From: Candidatus Didemnitutus sp.
GTDB lineage: Bacteria; Verrucomicrobiota; Verrucomicrobiia; Opitutales; Opitutaceae
Reading direction: 5' to 3'
Assembly (NCBI GenBank): GCA_030681265.1
Contig: JAUXXD010000039.1
Location: forward strand, 1-32,927
DNA: 32,927 nucleotides
Positions 22,542 to 30,017 of this stretch are shown piece after piece; within the stretch, counting starts at the first letter, position 1, and the number at the start of each line of letters is the position of its first letter. The notes beneath the pieces are model-generated. The model was not told where the DNA came from and made no database searches. It saw nothing but the letters and a program-made list of their open reading frames with translations. The position numbers and the translations under genes are program-made.

Positions 22542-23518
22542 AATTCGCTCCTTGGTTTGAACGGGGAAACCTTGGCCAACTGCTCCCAGAGAACTTGTTC
22601 TTCCGCCGACACGGTTTCCGGAACTTGAATCCGCACGGTCGCAAAAAAGTCGCCGCGCACCCCGTCTGCACGCGGCAGACCCTGGCCGCGCACCCGCAGT
22701 TGCGTGCCGGCCGTCGTGCCGGGTGCCACGCGAATTGTGGTGGCACTCCCGAGTGTTGGGATGGGCACCTTCGCGCCGAGCAGAGCTTCCCACGGTGCAA
22801 GATCGAGTTCGCAATGGATGTCATCACCCAGCACCCGCAGATCGGGGTGTCTCGCAAAACGCACGCGCAGGTAAAGATCACCCGCCGACGCGCCGCCCTC
22901 GCCCGGACCTCCTTGGCCGGCGAGTCGGATGCGCTGGCCTTCTCTCATGCCGGGCGGGATGCGCACTTGGTAAGTATTGGTTCGTCCAGACTCTCGGCCG
23001 ATGCTTGGTCGCCGCAGTGTCACCTTGCGCTGCGAACCCCGCAGGGCTTCCTCCAACGTGACAAGTAAATCGGCCTCGATGTCGGAACCGGGATGAGCGA
23101 AATCCCGCGCGGCGCTTCTGCGTCCTGCAGTTTCTGGGGCGGCAGAAAAACCGCCGTCCCGTCCGCTGAAAAACGATTCAAAGAAATCGCTGAAACCGGT
23201 GCCGCCAAATTCGAAATCGGATTCATTCCCAGCGGCGCGCGGCTGTCCGCGCGAGTGATTTCCATGAGGGGACGGCGATTCTCCGTTTGGTTTCCAATTG
23301 GCACCGAGCTCGTCGTAGCGTCGCCGTTTCTCCGGATCGCTCAGCACTTCGTAGGCTTCGTTGATCTCCTTGAATTTCGCTTCGCCGGAAATTTTGTCCT
23401 TCGCCACATCGGGATGATAGAGACGGGCGAGTTTGCGGAACGCCTGCTTGATCTCCTCCGCCGCGGCGGTGCGGACCACGCCCAACGTCTCATAGTAGTC
23501 CTGAAATTTTACGGCCAT
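22538..23518 (-). CDS. cbpA: DnaJ-type co-chaperone CbpA
   Basis: 326 residues. J domain (about 6-75) with the HPD motif in LYHPDV and FKEINEAYEVLSDPEKRRRY. A Gly/Phe/Ser-rich linker follows (about 80-140, including GGTGFSDFFESFFSGRDGG). Two C-terminal substrate-binding beta domains follow: DIEADLLVTLEEALRGSQRK, VRIPPGMREGQRIRLAGQG, DLYLRVRFARHPDLRVLGDD and RGDFFATVRIQVP. The zinc-finger region of true DnaJ is absent, which together with cbpM downstream identifies CbpA. It stimulates DnaK ATPase and in Escherichia coli also binds curved DNA during starvation. It lies 17 bases after a single-domain response regulator, an unusual partner, and overlaps cbpM by four bases. Confidence 0.9.
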   Translation of the reverse strand: MAVKFQDYYETLGVVRTAAAEEIKQAFRKLARLYHPDVAKDKISGEAKFKEINEAYEVLSDPEKRRRYDELGANWKPNGESPSPHGNHSRGQPRAAGNESDFEFGGTGFSDFFESFFSGRDGGFSAAPETAGRRSAARDFAHPGSDIEADLLVTLEEALRGSQRKVTLRRPSIGRESGRTNTYQVRIPPGMREGQRIRLAGQGGPGEGGASAGDLYLRVRFARHPDLRVLGDDIHCELDLAPWEALLGAKVPIPTLGSATTIRVAPGTTAGTQLRVRGQGLPRADGVRGDFFATVRIQVPETVSAEEQVLWEQLAKVSPFKPRSEL

Positions 23519-23535
23519 AAGGGGCCAGACGAGGG

Positions 23536-23928
23536 TCAGCCGGCGACGGCGACGGCGGTGCGGTCCGGCAACACCTCGTTGATTGTCGCCAGCAACATTT
23601 CACGAGTAAATGGCTTGGCGAGCACCCGAACTGCGCCCAGCAGACGGGCGGTATCGAGCGGATGCTTCTCCCCAGGTCGCCCACCACCGGAGATCGCGAT
23701 GATCTGCACCGGTGGCTGTTTTTCCCGGAGCGCTCGGATAACTTCGTGGCCGCATTTTCGAGGCATCATCATGTCGGTGATCACCAAATCGGCAGCCGTA
23801 TCGGGAAACAGCTCCAAGCCTTCCTGACCGTCACATGCTTCGATCACCGTATGACCATAACGGGAGAGCAACAACCGCACGATAGTGCGCACCGATTCGT
23901 CGTCATCGATTACGAGAATGCGAGCCAT
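23536..23928 (-). CDS. Single-domain (CheY-like) response regulator
   Basis: 130 residues from the ATG at 23928; the longer reading from 24027 would cross the operator and is rejected. Receiver features: acidic pocket VIDDDES, phospho-acceptor Asp52 in VITDMMMP, switch Ser in IIAISGG, and Lys in VLAKPF. There is no output domain, so it must act through protein contact. It is the first gene of the operon receiver, cbpA, cbpM, with a copy of the shared operator about 65 bases upstream. No kinase is adjacent; the orphan kinases at 11963-17334 are candidates. A short hydrophobic end (TAVAVAG) is of no clear meaning. Confidence 0.88.
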   Translation of the reverse strand: MARILVIDDDESVRTIVRLLLSRYGHTVIEACDGQEGLELFPDTAADLVITDMMMPRKCGHEVIRALREKQPPVQIIAISGGGRPGEKHPLDTARLLGAVRVLAKPFTREMLLATINEVLPDRTAVAVAG

Positions 23929-23990
23929 GGGAGAGTGGGTGAGGGCTTCATTGCTTGACGACTTAGCTTGCCGAAAATTCGCCGCGGACA

Positions 23991-24006
23991 CCATGGGGTG
24001 AAACCC
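23991..24006 (-). promoter_or_regulatory. Shared operator upstream of the receiver-cbpA-cbpM operon
   Basis: On the minus strand GGGTTTCACCCCATGG (24006-23991), the GGGT-N4-CCCCAT form, with a dyad GGGT/ACCC. No good -10 box lies 27-28 bp downstream; CTAAGT about 33 bp away is a poor match. It is 15 base pairs wide and lies about 100 bases from the divergent operator at 24089. Confidence 0.45.
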
Positions 24007-24088
24007 GCCACAGGTTCGGCCAACCACCAGGTTGGCTCCGAACTGGGCACCGCTTGGTCAAGTGCCACATTCGTCATCCGGCTTGGAT

Positions 24089-24137
24089 GGGTAAGGCCCC
24101 ATAGCCGCGGGCCCGACGACCTGTTAATTTTCCCGCC
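24089..24137 (+). promoter_or_regulatory. Shared operator plus TTAATT; predicted leaderless promoter
   Basis: GGGT-N4-CCCCATAG (24089-24104), then TTAATT (24124-24129) beginning 27 bp after the first C of CCCC, then 8 bases to the ATG at 24138. The geometry is the same as at 18118-18165, which supports a real promoter and a start codon at or next to +1. Confidence 0.58.
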
Positions 24138-24293
24138 ATGAACCTACTCTTGTTGATCATCATCCTGTTACTCCTGTTCGGCGGTGGCGGCTTTTATATC
24201 GGCGGTCCCGCCATCGGCGGCAGCGGCATCGGCCTGATCATTCTGATCTTCCTCGTCATTTATATCATGGGTGGTTTCCGCAGCCGGAAATAA
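24138..24293 (+). CDS. 51-residue hydrophobic membrane protein, DUF3309-like
   Basis: Begins MNLLLLIIILLLLFGGGGFY, continues through a glycine-rich turn (IGGPAIGGSGIG) into a second hydrophobic helix (LIILIFLVIYIMGG) and ends in a basic tail (FRSRK). Two helices joined by a Gly-rich loop are typical of DUF3309-type small membrane proteins of unknown function, which are common in stress-induced sets. It is too short for usual gene-length cut-offs and could easily be missed. The operator and -10 box placed exactly before the ATG are the best argument that it is a real gene. There is no Shine-Dalgarno sequence. It stands alone, with a hipA remnant converging from the right. Confidence 0.7.
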   Translation: MNLLLLIIILLLLFGGGGFYIGGPAIGGSGIGLIILIFLVIYIMGGFRSRK

Positions 24294-24364
24294 GACGGAT
24301 GAAGATCCCTCGGCGGCGCCCCACTCCCTGCGGCATGATCCAACTCACTTCCCAGTGCTCCGGT

Positions 24365-25190
24365 TCACCCGTGGAATCCCCTTCCAATCGAACGGCTGAT
24401 AACGCGGCCGTGCTGGTCAGTTTGCAGGAATCGTAAATATTCCTCAGATACAAACGAGCCTTCGAGGCCACGATCGGTCTGCCACTCGCGCACAGCCGCG
24501 CACACGTCCGCGAGAATCGCCGCGCTTCGTCCGCGTTTCATCAGCGCGGTCTTGGCGCAAGTGGCGAAATCCGCCTGCGTAAAGTGGTCGCGTTTCCCAT
24601 TGAGCGTCATCTGGTGCGAAGCCGTCCACGAGCCGCCGGGGTTGTAACCGTAAGTGACATCAAAGGCCGGCGCGAGCGACCACTCGCCTTGTTGGTTCAT
24701 CAAAAAGGCGATGTTCTTCACGTGGTCGTCCTGATTGCGCGCGACGATATTGAAAACCATACGGCGGAATTGCTCCTCCACGTCCGCCATCGGCAGCGGC
24801 AACTGGCGGATGGTGCGCAACGCTTGTTCGTAGGAGTAGGCACCCGCCTGGTTGAAATCGAAATGGGCCAGCGCACCGAGGGATTGCATGTGCAATTTCG
24901 CCCCGCCCGCGCGGCGATCGAAGCGGCGCGTCATGAAGTGTCGCCGACCGTTTTCCTCGAGCAAGCGGCATTCGGTCATCGTGAGGCCAGCGGCTTTGGC
25001 CATCAGTGGATACGCATACTCGATCGCGCCATAATCCGGCGGATCGACGAATTCCTTGTCGCGGTTGCCTTCGACGCCGTCGAATTTTCAGTAGCCAATA
25101 CGCCAACCCGTCGGCGGCGGCAATCTGACCGGAGCGCACTTCGTTCGTGGTGCGATTCCACGCAATCACCGCCTTCGCACGCGCGAAGAT
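24365..25190 (-). pseudogene. hipA-like kinase, truncated and frameshifted
   Basis: The readable part from 25003 downward is the HipA C-terminal kinase domain: CRLLEENGRRHFMTRRFDR, VARNQDDHVKN (catalytic Asp/His region) and LAPAFDVTYGYNP (metal-binding Asp). Upstream, in another frame, ARAKAVIAWN and EVRSGQIAAADGLAYWLLK are the ATP-binding side; joining the two needs removal of one A in an AAAA run at 25085-25088 (AAATTC instead of AAAATTC). Before ARAKAV the expected glycine-rich loop and the whole N-terminal subdomain are missing. HipA is a Ser/Thr kinase toxin that phosphorylates glutamyl-tRNA synthetase; no hipB antitoxin is nearby. The gene is probably dead, though the 24365-25003 part could still be translated. 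Confidence 0.75.
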
Positions 25191-25291
25191 CGTCGTCGGG
25201 GTCTCCAGCAACACGCCTTGGCGTTCGACGCCGGCCATGTGCAGCCGAAACGAATTGGCCAACTTCAGCTTCGTCCCGATGGAAAACATCG

Positions 25292-25452
25292 AAACACCAA
25301 GCCCACCGGCAGGTTGAATAATGGACCGATCACCATACCGGCTACGAGGCAGCCAACCATCGCGAGCAAGCCCGCCCGTTGGCTCAACCACCCGACCAGT
25401 CCTGCGACCAAGGTGGCGACGGCGAGATCTTGGAAAAAATTCAATTCCGTGA
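25292..25452 (-). pseudogene. N-terminal fragment of a Kef-type cation/proton antiporter
   Basis: The minus strand reads FFQDLAVATLVAGLVGWLSQ, RAGLLAMVGCLVAGMVIG and PLFNLPVGLVF. This is the first two helices of the CPA2/Kef family, whose members start with a similar Asp-Leu-Ala-hydrophobic pattern and the G-Y/C-L-x-A-G-x-x-I-G-P motif. Only about 50 residues remain before the sequence changes to an unrelated stretch and then the hipA remnant. No good start codon is visible. The 100 bases between the two remnants (about 25191-25291) encode nothing I recognise. Confidence 0.6.
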
Positions 25453-25571
25453 CTGGATGACCAAAGGGTCACAGATGCGACGGGCACAAAGCGTCGTTGC
25501 GTCAAGCCACCGCTACTGCTTCCCTTGAGCAGATTTTCTTTCCAAGCTCCCGACCTTCAAGGCCTTTGGCT

Positions 25572-25601
25572 TTGACAATTTCTCGCGCGCGGGGCTTTGA
25601 T
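25572..25601 (+). promoter_or_regulatory. mreB promoter
   Basis: A perfect TTGACA (25572-25577), 18 bases, then TTTGAT (25596-25601, four of six matches to TATAAT). Transcription would start near 25608, leaving about 15 bases before the ATG at 25624. This is a sigma-70-type promoter without the CCCCATAG operator. Confidence 0.55.
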
Positions 25602-25623
25602 ACGGAAACCCTGTCACCGCCAC

Positions 25624-26649
25624 ATGTTTAATCAACTGCTGGGACTTTTCTCCAACGATATCGGCATCGACCTCGGAACTGCCAACACCCTCGTCTACGT
25701 CAAAGACAAGGGCATCGTGCTGCGCGAGCCATCGGTCGTTGCCGTCCACACCAGTTCGCGCAAGGTCCTTGCGGTCGGTGACGAAGCGAAGCGGATGCTC
25801 GGCCGCACGCCCGGCAACATCACCGCCATCCGCCCGATGAAGGACGGCGTCATCGCCGACTTCGACATCACCGAGGCCATGCTGCGCTACTTCATCAAGA
25901 AGGTGCACAACAACTCCAAGGTCGTTTCGCCGCGCGTCGTCGTCGCCATCCCGAGCGGCATCACCGAAGTAGAAAAACGCGCCGTGAAAGAATCCGCCAC
26001 GCACGCCGGTGCGCGTGAAGTCATCACCATTCTCGAACCCATGGCCGCGGCCCTCGGCGTCGGCCTACCGGTCGATGAACCGGCCGCGAACATGATCGTG
26101 GACATCGGCGGCGGCACCACTGAGATCGCCATCATTTCCCTCTCCGGCATCGTCTTTTCGAAATCCATCCGTGTCGCCGGCGACGAAATCGACGCGGCGA
26201 TCATCAACTACATGAAGCGCGCCTATAACTTGCTGATCGGCGAGCGCACCTCGGAAGAAATCAAGATGACGATCGGCTCCGCCTATCCGCTCGCCACCGA
26301 ACTCTCGATGGAAGTGAAGGGCCGCGACTCCGTCGCCGGGTTGCCGAAGACGATTCACATCACGTCGCAGGAAATTCGCGAAGCCATCTCCGACACGATC
26401 ACCGCGATCGTCGAAGCCGTGCGCGCCGCCCTCGAACGTTGCCCGCCCGAACTCTCCGCCGATCTCGTGGATCGCGGGTTCGTGATGGCCGGTGGCGGTT
26501 CGCTCATTCGCGGCATCGACAAATTGCTCTCCGAGAAAACCGGACTGCCCGTAACGGTTTCCGACGATCCGCTGTCGGCCGTCGCCAACGGCACCGGTGT
26601 GTTCCTCAACAACATCGACGAGCTCTACCGCATCGCCTCGGATTTCTAA
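25624..26649 (+). CDS. mreB: Rod-shape actin homologue MreB
   Basis: 341 residues from the ATG at 25624; an in-frame reading from 25597 would begin between the promoter and the ATG. Actin-fold nucleotide motifs: phosphate 1 GIDLGTANTLVYV, phosphate 2 VDIGGGTTEIAI and the adenosine motif FVMAGGGSLIRG. MreB forms membrane-bound filaments that position the elongation machinery of the side wall. The N-terminus MFNQLLGLFSNDI includes the amphipathic membrane-binding helix. Length and motifs are those of a normal, active MreB. It is the first gene of mreB-mreC-mreD-mrdA. Confidence 0.97.
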   Translation: MFNQLLGLFSNDIGIDLGTANTLVYVKDKGIVLREPSVVAVHTSSRKVLAVGDEAKRMLGRTPGNITAIRPMKDGVIADFDITEAMLRYFIKKVHNNSKVVSPRVVVAIPSGITEVEKRAVKESATHAGAREVITILEPMAAALGVGLPVDEPAANMIVDIGGGTTEIAIISLSGIVFSKSIRVAGDEIDAAIINYMKRAYNLLIGERTSEEIKMTIGSAYPLATELSMEVKGRDSVAGLPKTIHITSQEIREAISDTITAIVEAVRAALERCPPELSADLVDRGFVMAGGGSLIRGIDKLLSEKTGLPVTVSDDPLSAVANGTGVFLNNIDELYRIASDF

Positions 26650-26691
26650 GCGAGGCCGGCCTACCCCGCCGGCCGAAATGCCGACCACGCC

Positions 26692-27528
26692 GTGTCCCCG
26701 CAACGCTTCGATCAGGCCCGCCCCTTTGCCACGCTCGCGATTGTCGTGCTCGCGTGGGTCTTCGTGCCCTACGTGGTCAAAGCGTTCACGCGCGCGACGT
26801 TTTTCGAATTCCAAGCGCCCTTCGCCGCCGCGCAATCCTACGTGCAGGACCTGCAGGAATACTGGGGCCAGCGCAGTCGCTCGAAAGAAGAGTTGCTCGA
26901 AGCCGGTCGCTCCCTCGCACATCTCAACAGCGCGTATGAATTCAGTTTGCAGGAAAAGGAACACCTGCGCGTCGAACTCCTGCGGCTGGAAAATCTCCTG
27001 AAACTTCCGCCGCTGCCCACCCATCGCTTCGAACCCGCGCGGGTGGCACGCCGCGATTTCTCCGGCTGGTGGCAACGTCTCGTGATCCGCAAAGGTCGCA
27101 ATTACGGCATCACCGTCGGCGCTCCGGTCGTGTTTGTCGGCGGCGTGGTCGGCCGCGTCGTCGAAGTCTACGCCTACACCTCCGTCGTCGATTTGGTGTC
27201 GAGCCCGACATTTCGCGTTGCCGCCGCGGCGGAAGGCGACAGCCGCCCCATTTCCTATCAAGGCGGCATCAACGACTCGCTCAAGGCTCCGCGCGGCACG
27301 ATCGAGTTTGTGCCGGCGGATATTTTTGCGCATAAAGGCCAGCCGCGCCGGCTCGTGACTTCGGGTCTCGGCGGCGTGTTTCCGCCGGGCCTCACGCTCG
27401 GCGACATCGTGCAACTCGAACCCTCCACCGACGGTTTGTTCAAGAGCGGCGAAGTGCGCCTCGATCCGCGATTGAGCGCCTTGACCGAAGTCACCGTGCT
27501 CGTGCCGATCAATCCCGAGGAGTTTTAA
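26692..27528 (+). CDS. mreC: Rod-shape protein MreC
   Basis: 278 residues, GTG start. One transmembrane helix (about 11-32), a periplasmic coiled coil (about 60-103, LAHLNSAYEFSLQEKEHLRV and following) and the MreC beta domains: WWQRLVIRKGRNYGITVGAP, VVFVGGVVGRVVEVY and a second barrel with GLGGVFPPGLTLGDIV. MreC links cytoplasmic MreB filaments to the periplasmic wall synthases and activates PBP2. It lies 42 bases after mreB and 5 bases before mreD. There is no Shine-Dalgarno sequence before the GTG. Confidence 0.92.
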   Translation: MSPQRFDQARPFATLAIVVLAWVFVPYVVKAFTRATFFEFQAPFAAAQSYVQDLQEYWGQRSRSKEELLEAGRSLAHLNSAYEFSLQEKEHLRVELLRLENLLKLPPLPTHRFEPARVARRDFSGWWQRLVIRKGRNYGITVGAPVVFVGGVVGRVVEVYAYTSVVDLVSSPTFRVAAAAEGDSRPISYQGGINDSLKAPRGTIEFVPADIFAHKGQPRRLVTSGLGGVFPPGLTLGDIVQLEPSTDGLFKSGEVRLDPRLSALTEVTVLVPINPEEF

Positions 27529-27533
27529 CCGCC

Positions 27534-28067
27534 GTGAAAAACCGCGACATCCGCTGGTTTCTCGTGCTGCTCGCCAACGGACTTTTTATCTGGCTGAACG
27601 CGCTGGCGAATCACCACCTCGCGCCATTCGCCGTGCATCTTTATCTCGGCGGAGCACTCGTGACCTACTCGGCGCTGCGTTTGGACTTTCGCCACGGGCT
27701 CATCGCGGTCGCGCTCACCGGACTCGCCTTCGATGCGTTGGAGCCGGTGCCGTTCGGCACGCACATTGTGTTCCTCGGGATCATTCACGCGACGTTGCAT
27801 TCGGGACGCCGTCAATTTCCGCGCGACGAACCGATCTTCGCCACCGTAGTCGCCTTGATCGCGAATCTTTTTCTGTTCCTCGCGCTCTCGTTTCTCCTCG
27901 TCGGAGCAAATCCGCGACCGGGCGAGGCGTGGCTGCGCTTGTTCGTGGATCTCCTCGCATCGCAAATCGTGATCGCGGTCGTCATGCCGTGGTTCATGTC
28001 GCTCAATGGGCACCTCCTCGCCCGCGCCAACCTGAATCCCGAGACCGGTCGGCGCGTGGAACTTTGA
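27534..28067 (+). CDS. mreD: Rod-shape membrane protein MreD
   Basis: 177 residues, GTG start, about five hydrophobic segments. MreD is poorly conserved at sequence level; the assignment rests on size, topology, a SALRLDFRHGLIAVALTGLA segment typical of the family's second loop, and position between mreC and the PBP2 gene. It completes the MreBCD membrane complex. The C-terminus is short and cytoplasmic (LNPETGRRVEL). The next gene starts 30 bases downstream. Confidence 0.82.
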   Translation: MKNRDIRWFLVLLANGLFIWLNALANHHLAPFAVHLYLGGALVTYSALRLDFRHGLIAVALTGLAFDALEPVPFGTHIVFLGIIHATLHSGRRQFPRDEPIFATVVALIANLFLFLALSFLLVGANPRPGEAWLRLFVDLLASQIVIAVVMPWFMSLNGHLLARANLNPETGRRVEL

Positions 28068-28097
28068 TTCGCCGCGAAAACTGAGCCTGTTGTTCCC

Positions 28098-30017
28098 GTG
28101 AGCCGTCCCACCATCGAATCCCACTCCGCGCGCCATCCGCGCCTCATGGTGTTCTATGCACTGATTGCCGTGATGCTGCTCACCCTCATCTCGGGCATGG
28201 CTTACCGTCAGCTCTTCACCAGCGGACTCTACAGCGAGCGCGAGCGCCTCCAAAACCAACGCCGCGTCATCGTGCCCGGTCCGCGCGGCACGATTTACGA
28301 CCGCAACGGCAAGGTGCTCGTCGGCAACCGCGCGCGTTTCTCCGTCGTGCTCAATCTCGCGGAACTTCGTCCGGAATTTCGCGCTGAGTTCAGCAAAGTC
28401 CTGCGCGCCTACCGCGGGCAACCGCGTGAAGACCGCCCGACCGCCGAGCAACTTGAACGCATCGCGCGCAACGCCGTCGCGCAGCGCTACCTTGATCAGA
28501 TCAATGGCATTCTCGCGCGCCACGAGCGTGTGCAAAGCGGCAGCCTCAACCGGCATTTCGCACAAACGCTCCTCCTGCCCTACATCCTGCTCGATGATCT
28601 CGCGCCCGACGAATACGCGCGGCTAATCGAGCGCATTCCCGTCGATTCGCCGCTGCAAGTCTACGCTTCGAGCACGCGCCATTATCCCTACGCCTCCGCT
28701 GCCGCGCACGCGCTCGGCTACGTCGGCATCGACAACAATCCCGAAGCCGAGGAATTCCCCGGCGACGATCTGCTCACCTTCAAGATGAAAGGCTCGTTCG
28801 GTCGCGACGGCATCGAGAAACAATTCGACGCCCATCTGCAAGGCCAGGCCGGTGGCGCGATCTATCGTGTCGATCCGGCGGGTTTCAAAGTCGATCTGCC
28901 GATTGAAAAACGCCTGCCCGTGCAAGGCCGCAATCTCACCACCAGCCTCGACATCGATCTGCAACTCGCGGCCGAACGCATGATGGCCGGCAAAGTCGGT
29001 GCCGCCGTCGCGATGGATGTGCGCACCGGCGAAGTCCTTGCGATGGTCTCGGCCCCGAGTTACGATCTCAACGCCTTCGTGCCGCGCCTCGGCGTCGCTA
29101 CCGCCAAATCCATCGAAGAAAACGGCGCGTGGCTCAACCGCGCGCTCCAAGGCGCCTACGCCACCGGCTCCACCTTCAAAATCATCACCGCTGTCGCCGG
29201 ACTGCGGGCGGGTGCCATCGACCGCACCGAGACGCACACCATTTGCCCCGGCTACCTGATGGTCGGCAACCGCCGCTTCCCGTGCAACTCGCGCCATGGC
29301 CACGGCGAACGCGATCTCGTCGGCGCCATCCGCGACTCCTGCAATATTTTCTTCTACAAAACCGGCGTCGATATCGGCCCGGAGTTGCTCGCCGCCGAGG
29401 CCCGCCGCTTCGGCTACGATCGTCCCACCGGCATCGAACTCCCCGGCGAAACCCGTCGCATGCTCGTCGGCGATCCGTCGTGGAAAATGGAGAAACTGAA
29501 AGAGCGTTGGTTCCCCGGCGACACCGCCAACATGTCCATCGGGCAAGGCTTCCTCGACACCACGCCGTTGCAAGTTGCCGCCTTCGTCGCGTCGTTTGCG
29601 CGCGGCGAAACGCACACCAAACCCACGATTCTCCACGTCGCCAATCGCGCCCGCCAACGCAGCGCGCCAATCGGACTCAGTCCGGCCGACTATGCGGCGG
29701 TCGTCAACGGCATGGAGCAGTGCGTGCAGATCGGCACCGGTCGATTCGCCCGCGTCGATGGACTCCGCATCGCCGCCAAAACCGGCACCGCCCAACGGCG
29801 CACCGCCGGTGGCACGATTGAACTCGCGTGGATGATTGCCTTCGCACCGGTAGAAAATCCGCAAATCGCCCTCGCCGTCATTCTGGAGAGTCAGGAAGTG
29901 GACGCCAACTACGGCGGCGGTCTCCACGCCGCGCCTGTCGTGCAGCAAGTGATGAAGACGTGGAAAGAGATCAGCGAACGCGAACCCGTCGCGACCTTCC
30001 AAATCAGCGGCCCGTAA
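28098..30017 (+). CDS. mrdA: Penicillin-binding protein 2 (elongasome transpeptidase)
   Basis: 639 residues, GTG start. One N-terminal helix (about 15-35), a dimerisation/pedestal domain beginning RRVIVPGPRGTIYDRNGKVL, then the transpeptidase domain with GSTFK (Ser358 nucleophile, Lys361), SCN (Ser414-Asn416) and KTGT (Lys561). It cross-links peptidoglycan during side-wall growth, together with the glycosyltransferase RodA. rodA, which often follows mrdA, is not here; the stop is instead overlapped by a convergent gene. The long insert between residues about 90 and 145 (ending HFAQTLLLPYIL) is also seen in other PBP2 proteins. All catalytic motifs are intact. Confidence 0.95.
   Translation: MSRPTIESHSARHPRLMVFYALIAVMLLTLISGMAYRQLFTSGLYSERERLQNQRRVIVPGPRGTIYDRNGKVLVGNRARFSVVLNLAELRPEFRAEFSKVLRAYRGQPREDRPTAEQLERIARNAVAQRYLDQINGILARHERVQSGSLNRHFAQTLLLPYILLDDLAPDEYARLIERIPVDSPLQVYASSTRHYPYASAAAHALGYVGIDNNPEAEEFPGDDLLTFKMKGSFGRDGIEKQFDAHLQGQAGGAIYRVDPAGFKVDLPIEKRLPVQGRNLTTSLDIDLQLAAERMMAGKVGAAVAMDVRTGEVLAMVSAPSYDLNAFVPRLGVATAKSIEENGAWLNRALQGAYATGSTFKIITAVAGLRAGAIDRTETHTICPGYLMVGNRRFPCNSRHGHGERDLVGAIRDSCNIFFYKTGVDIGPELLAAEARRFGYDRPTGIELPGETRRMLVGDPSWKMEKLKERWFPGDTANMSIGQGFLDTTPLQVAAFVASFARGETHTKPTILHVANRARQRSAPIGLSPADYAAVVNGMEQCVQIGTGRFARVDGLRIAAKTGTAQRRTAGGTIELAWMIAFAPVENPQIALAVILESQEVDANYGGGLHAAPVVQQVMKTWKEISEREPVATFQISGP

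Noticed and set aside
22152-22628. 158-codon open frame on the plus strand
   Set aside because: It is antisense to cbpM, whose family pattern and ATGA coupling to cbpA are clear.
26065-27414. 449-codon open frame on the minus strand
   Set aside because: It runs antisense across mreB and mreC, both certain genes.
28623-30002. 459-codon open frame on the minus strand
   Set aside because: It is the antisense of the PBP2 gene and has no recognisable domain.
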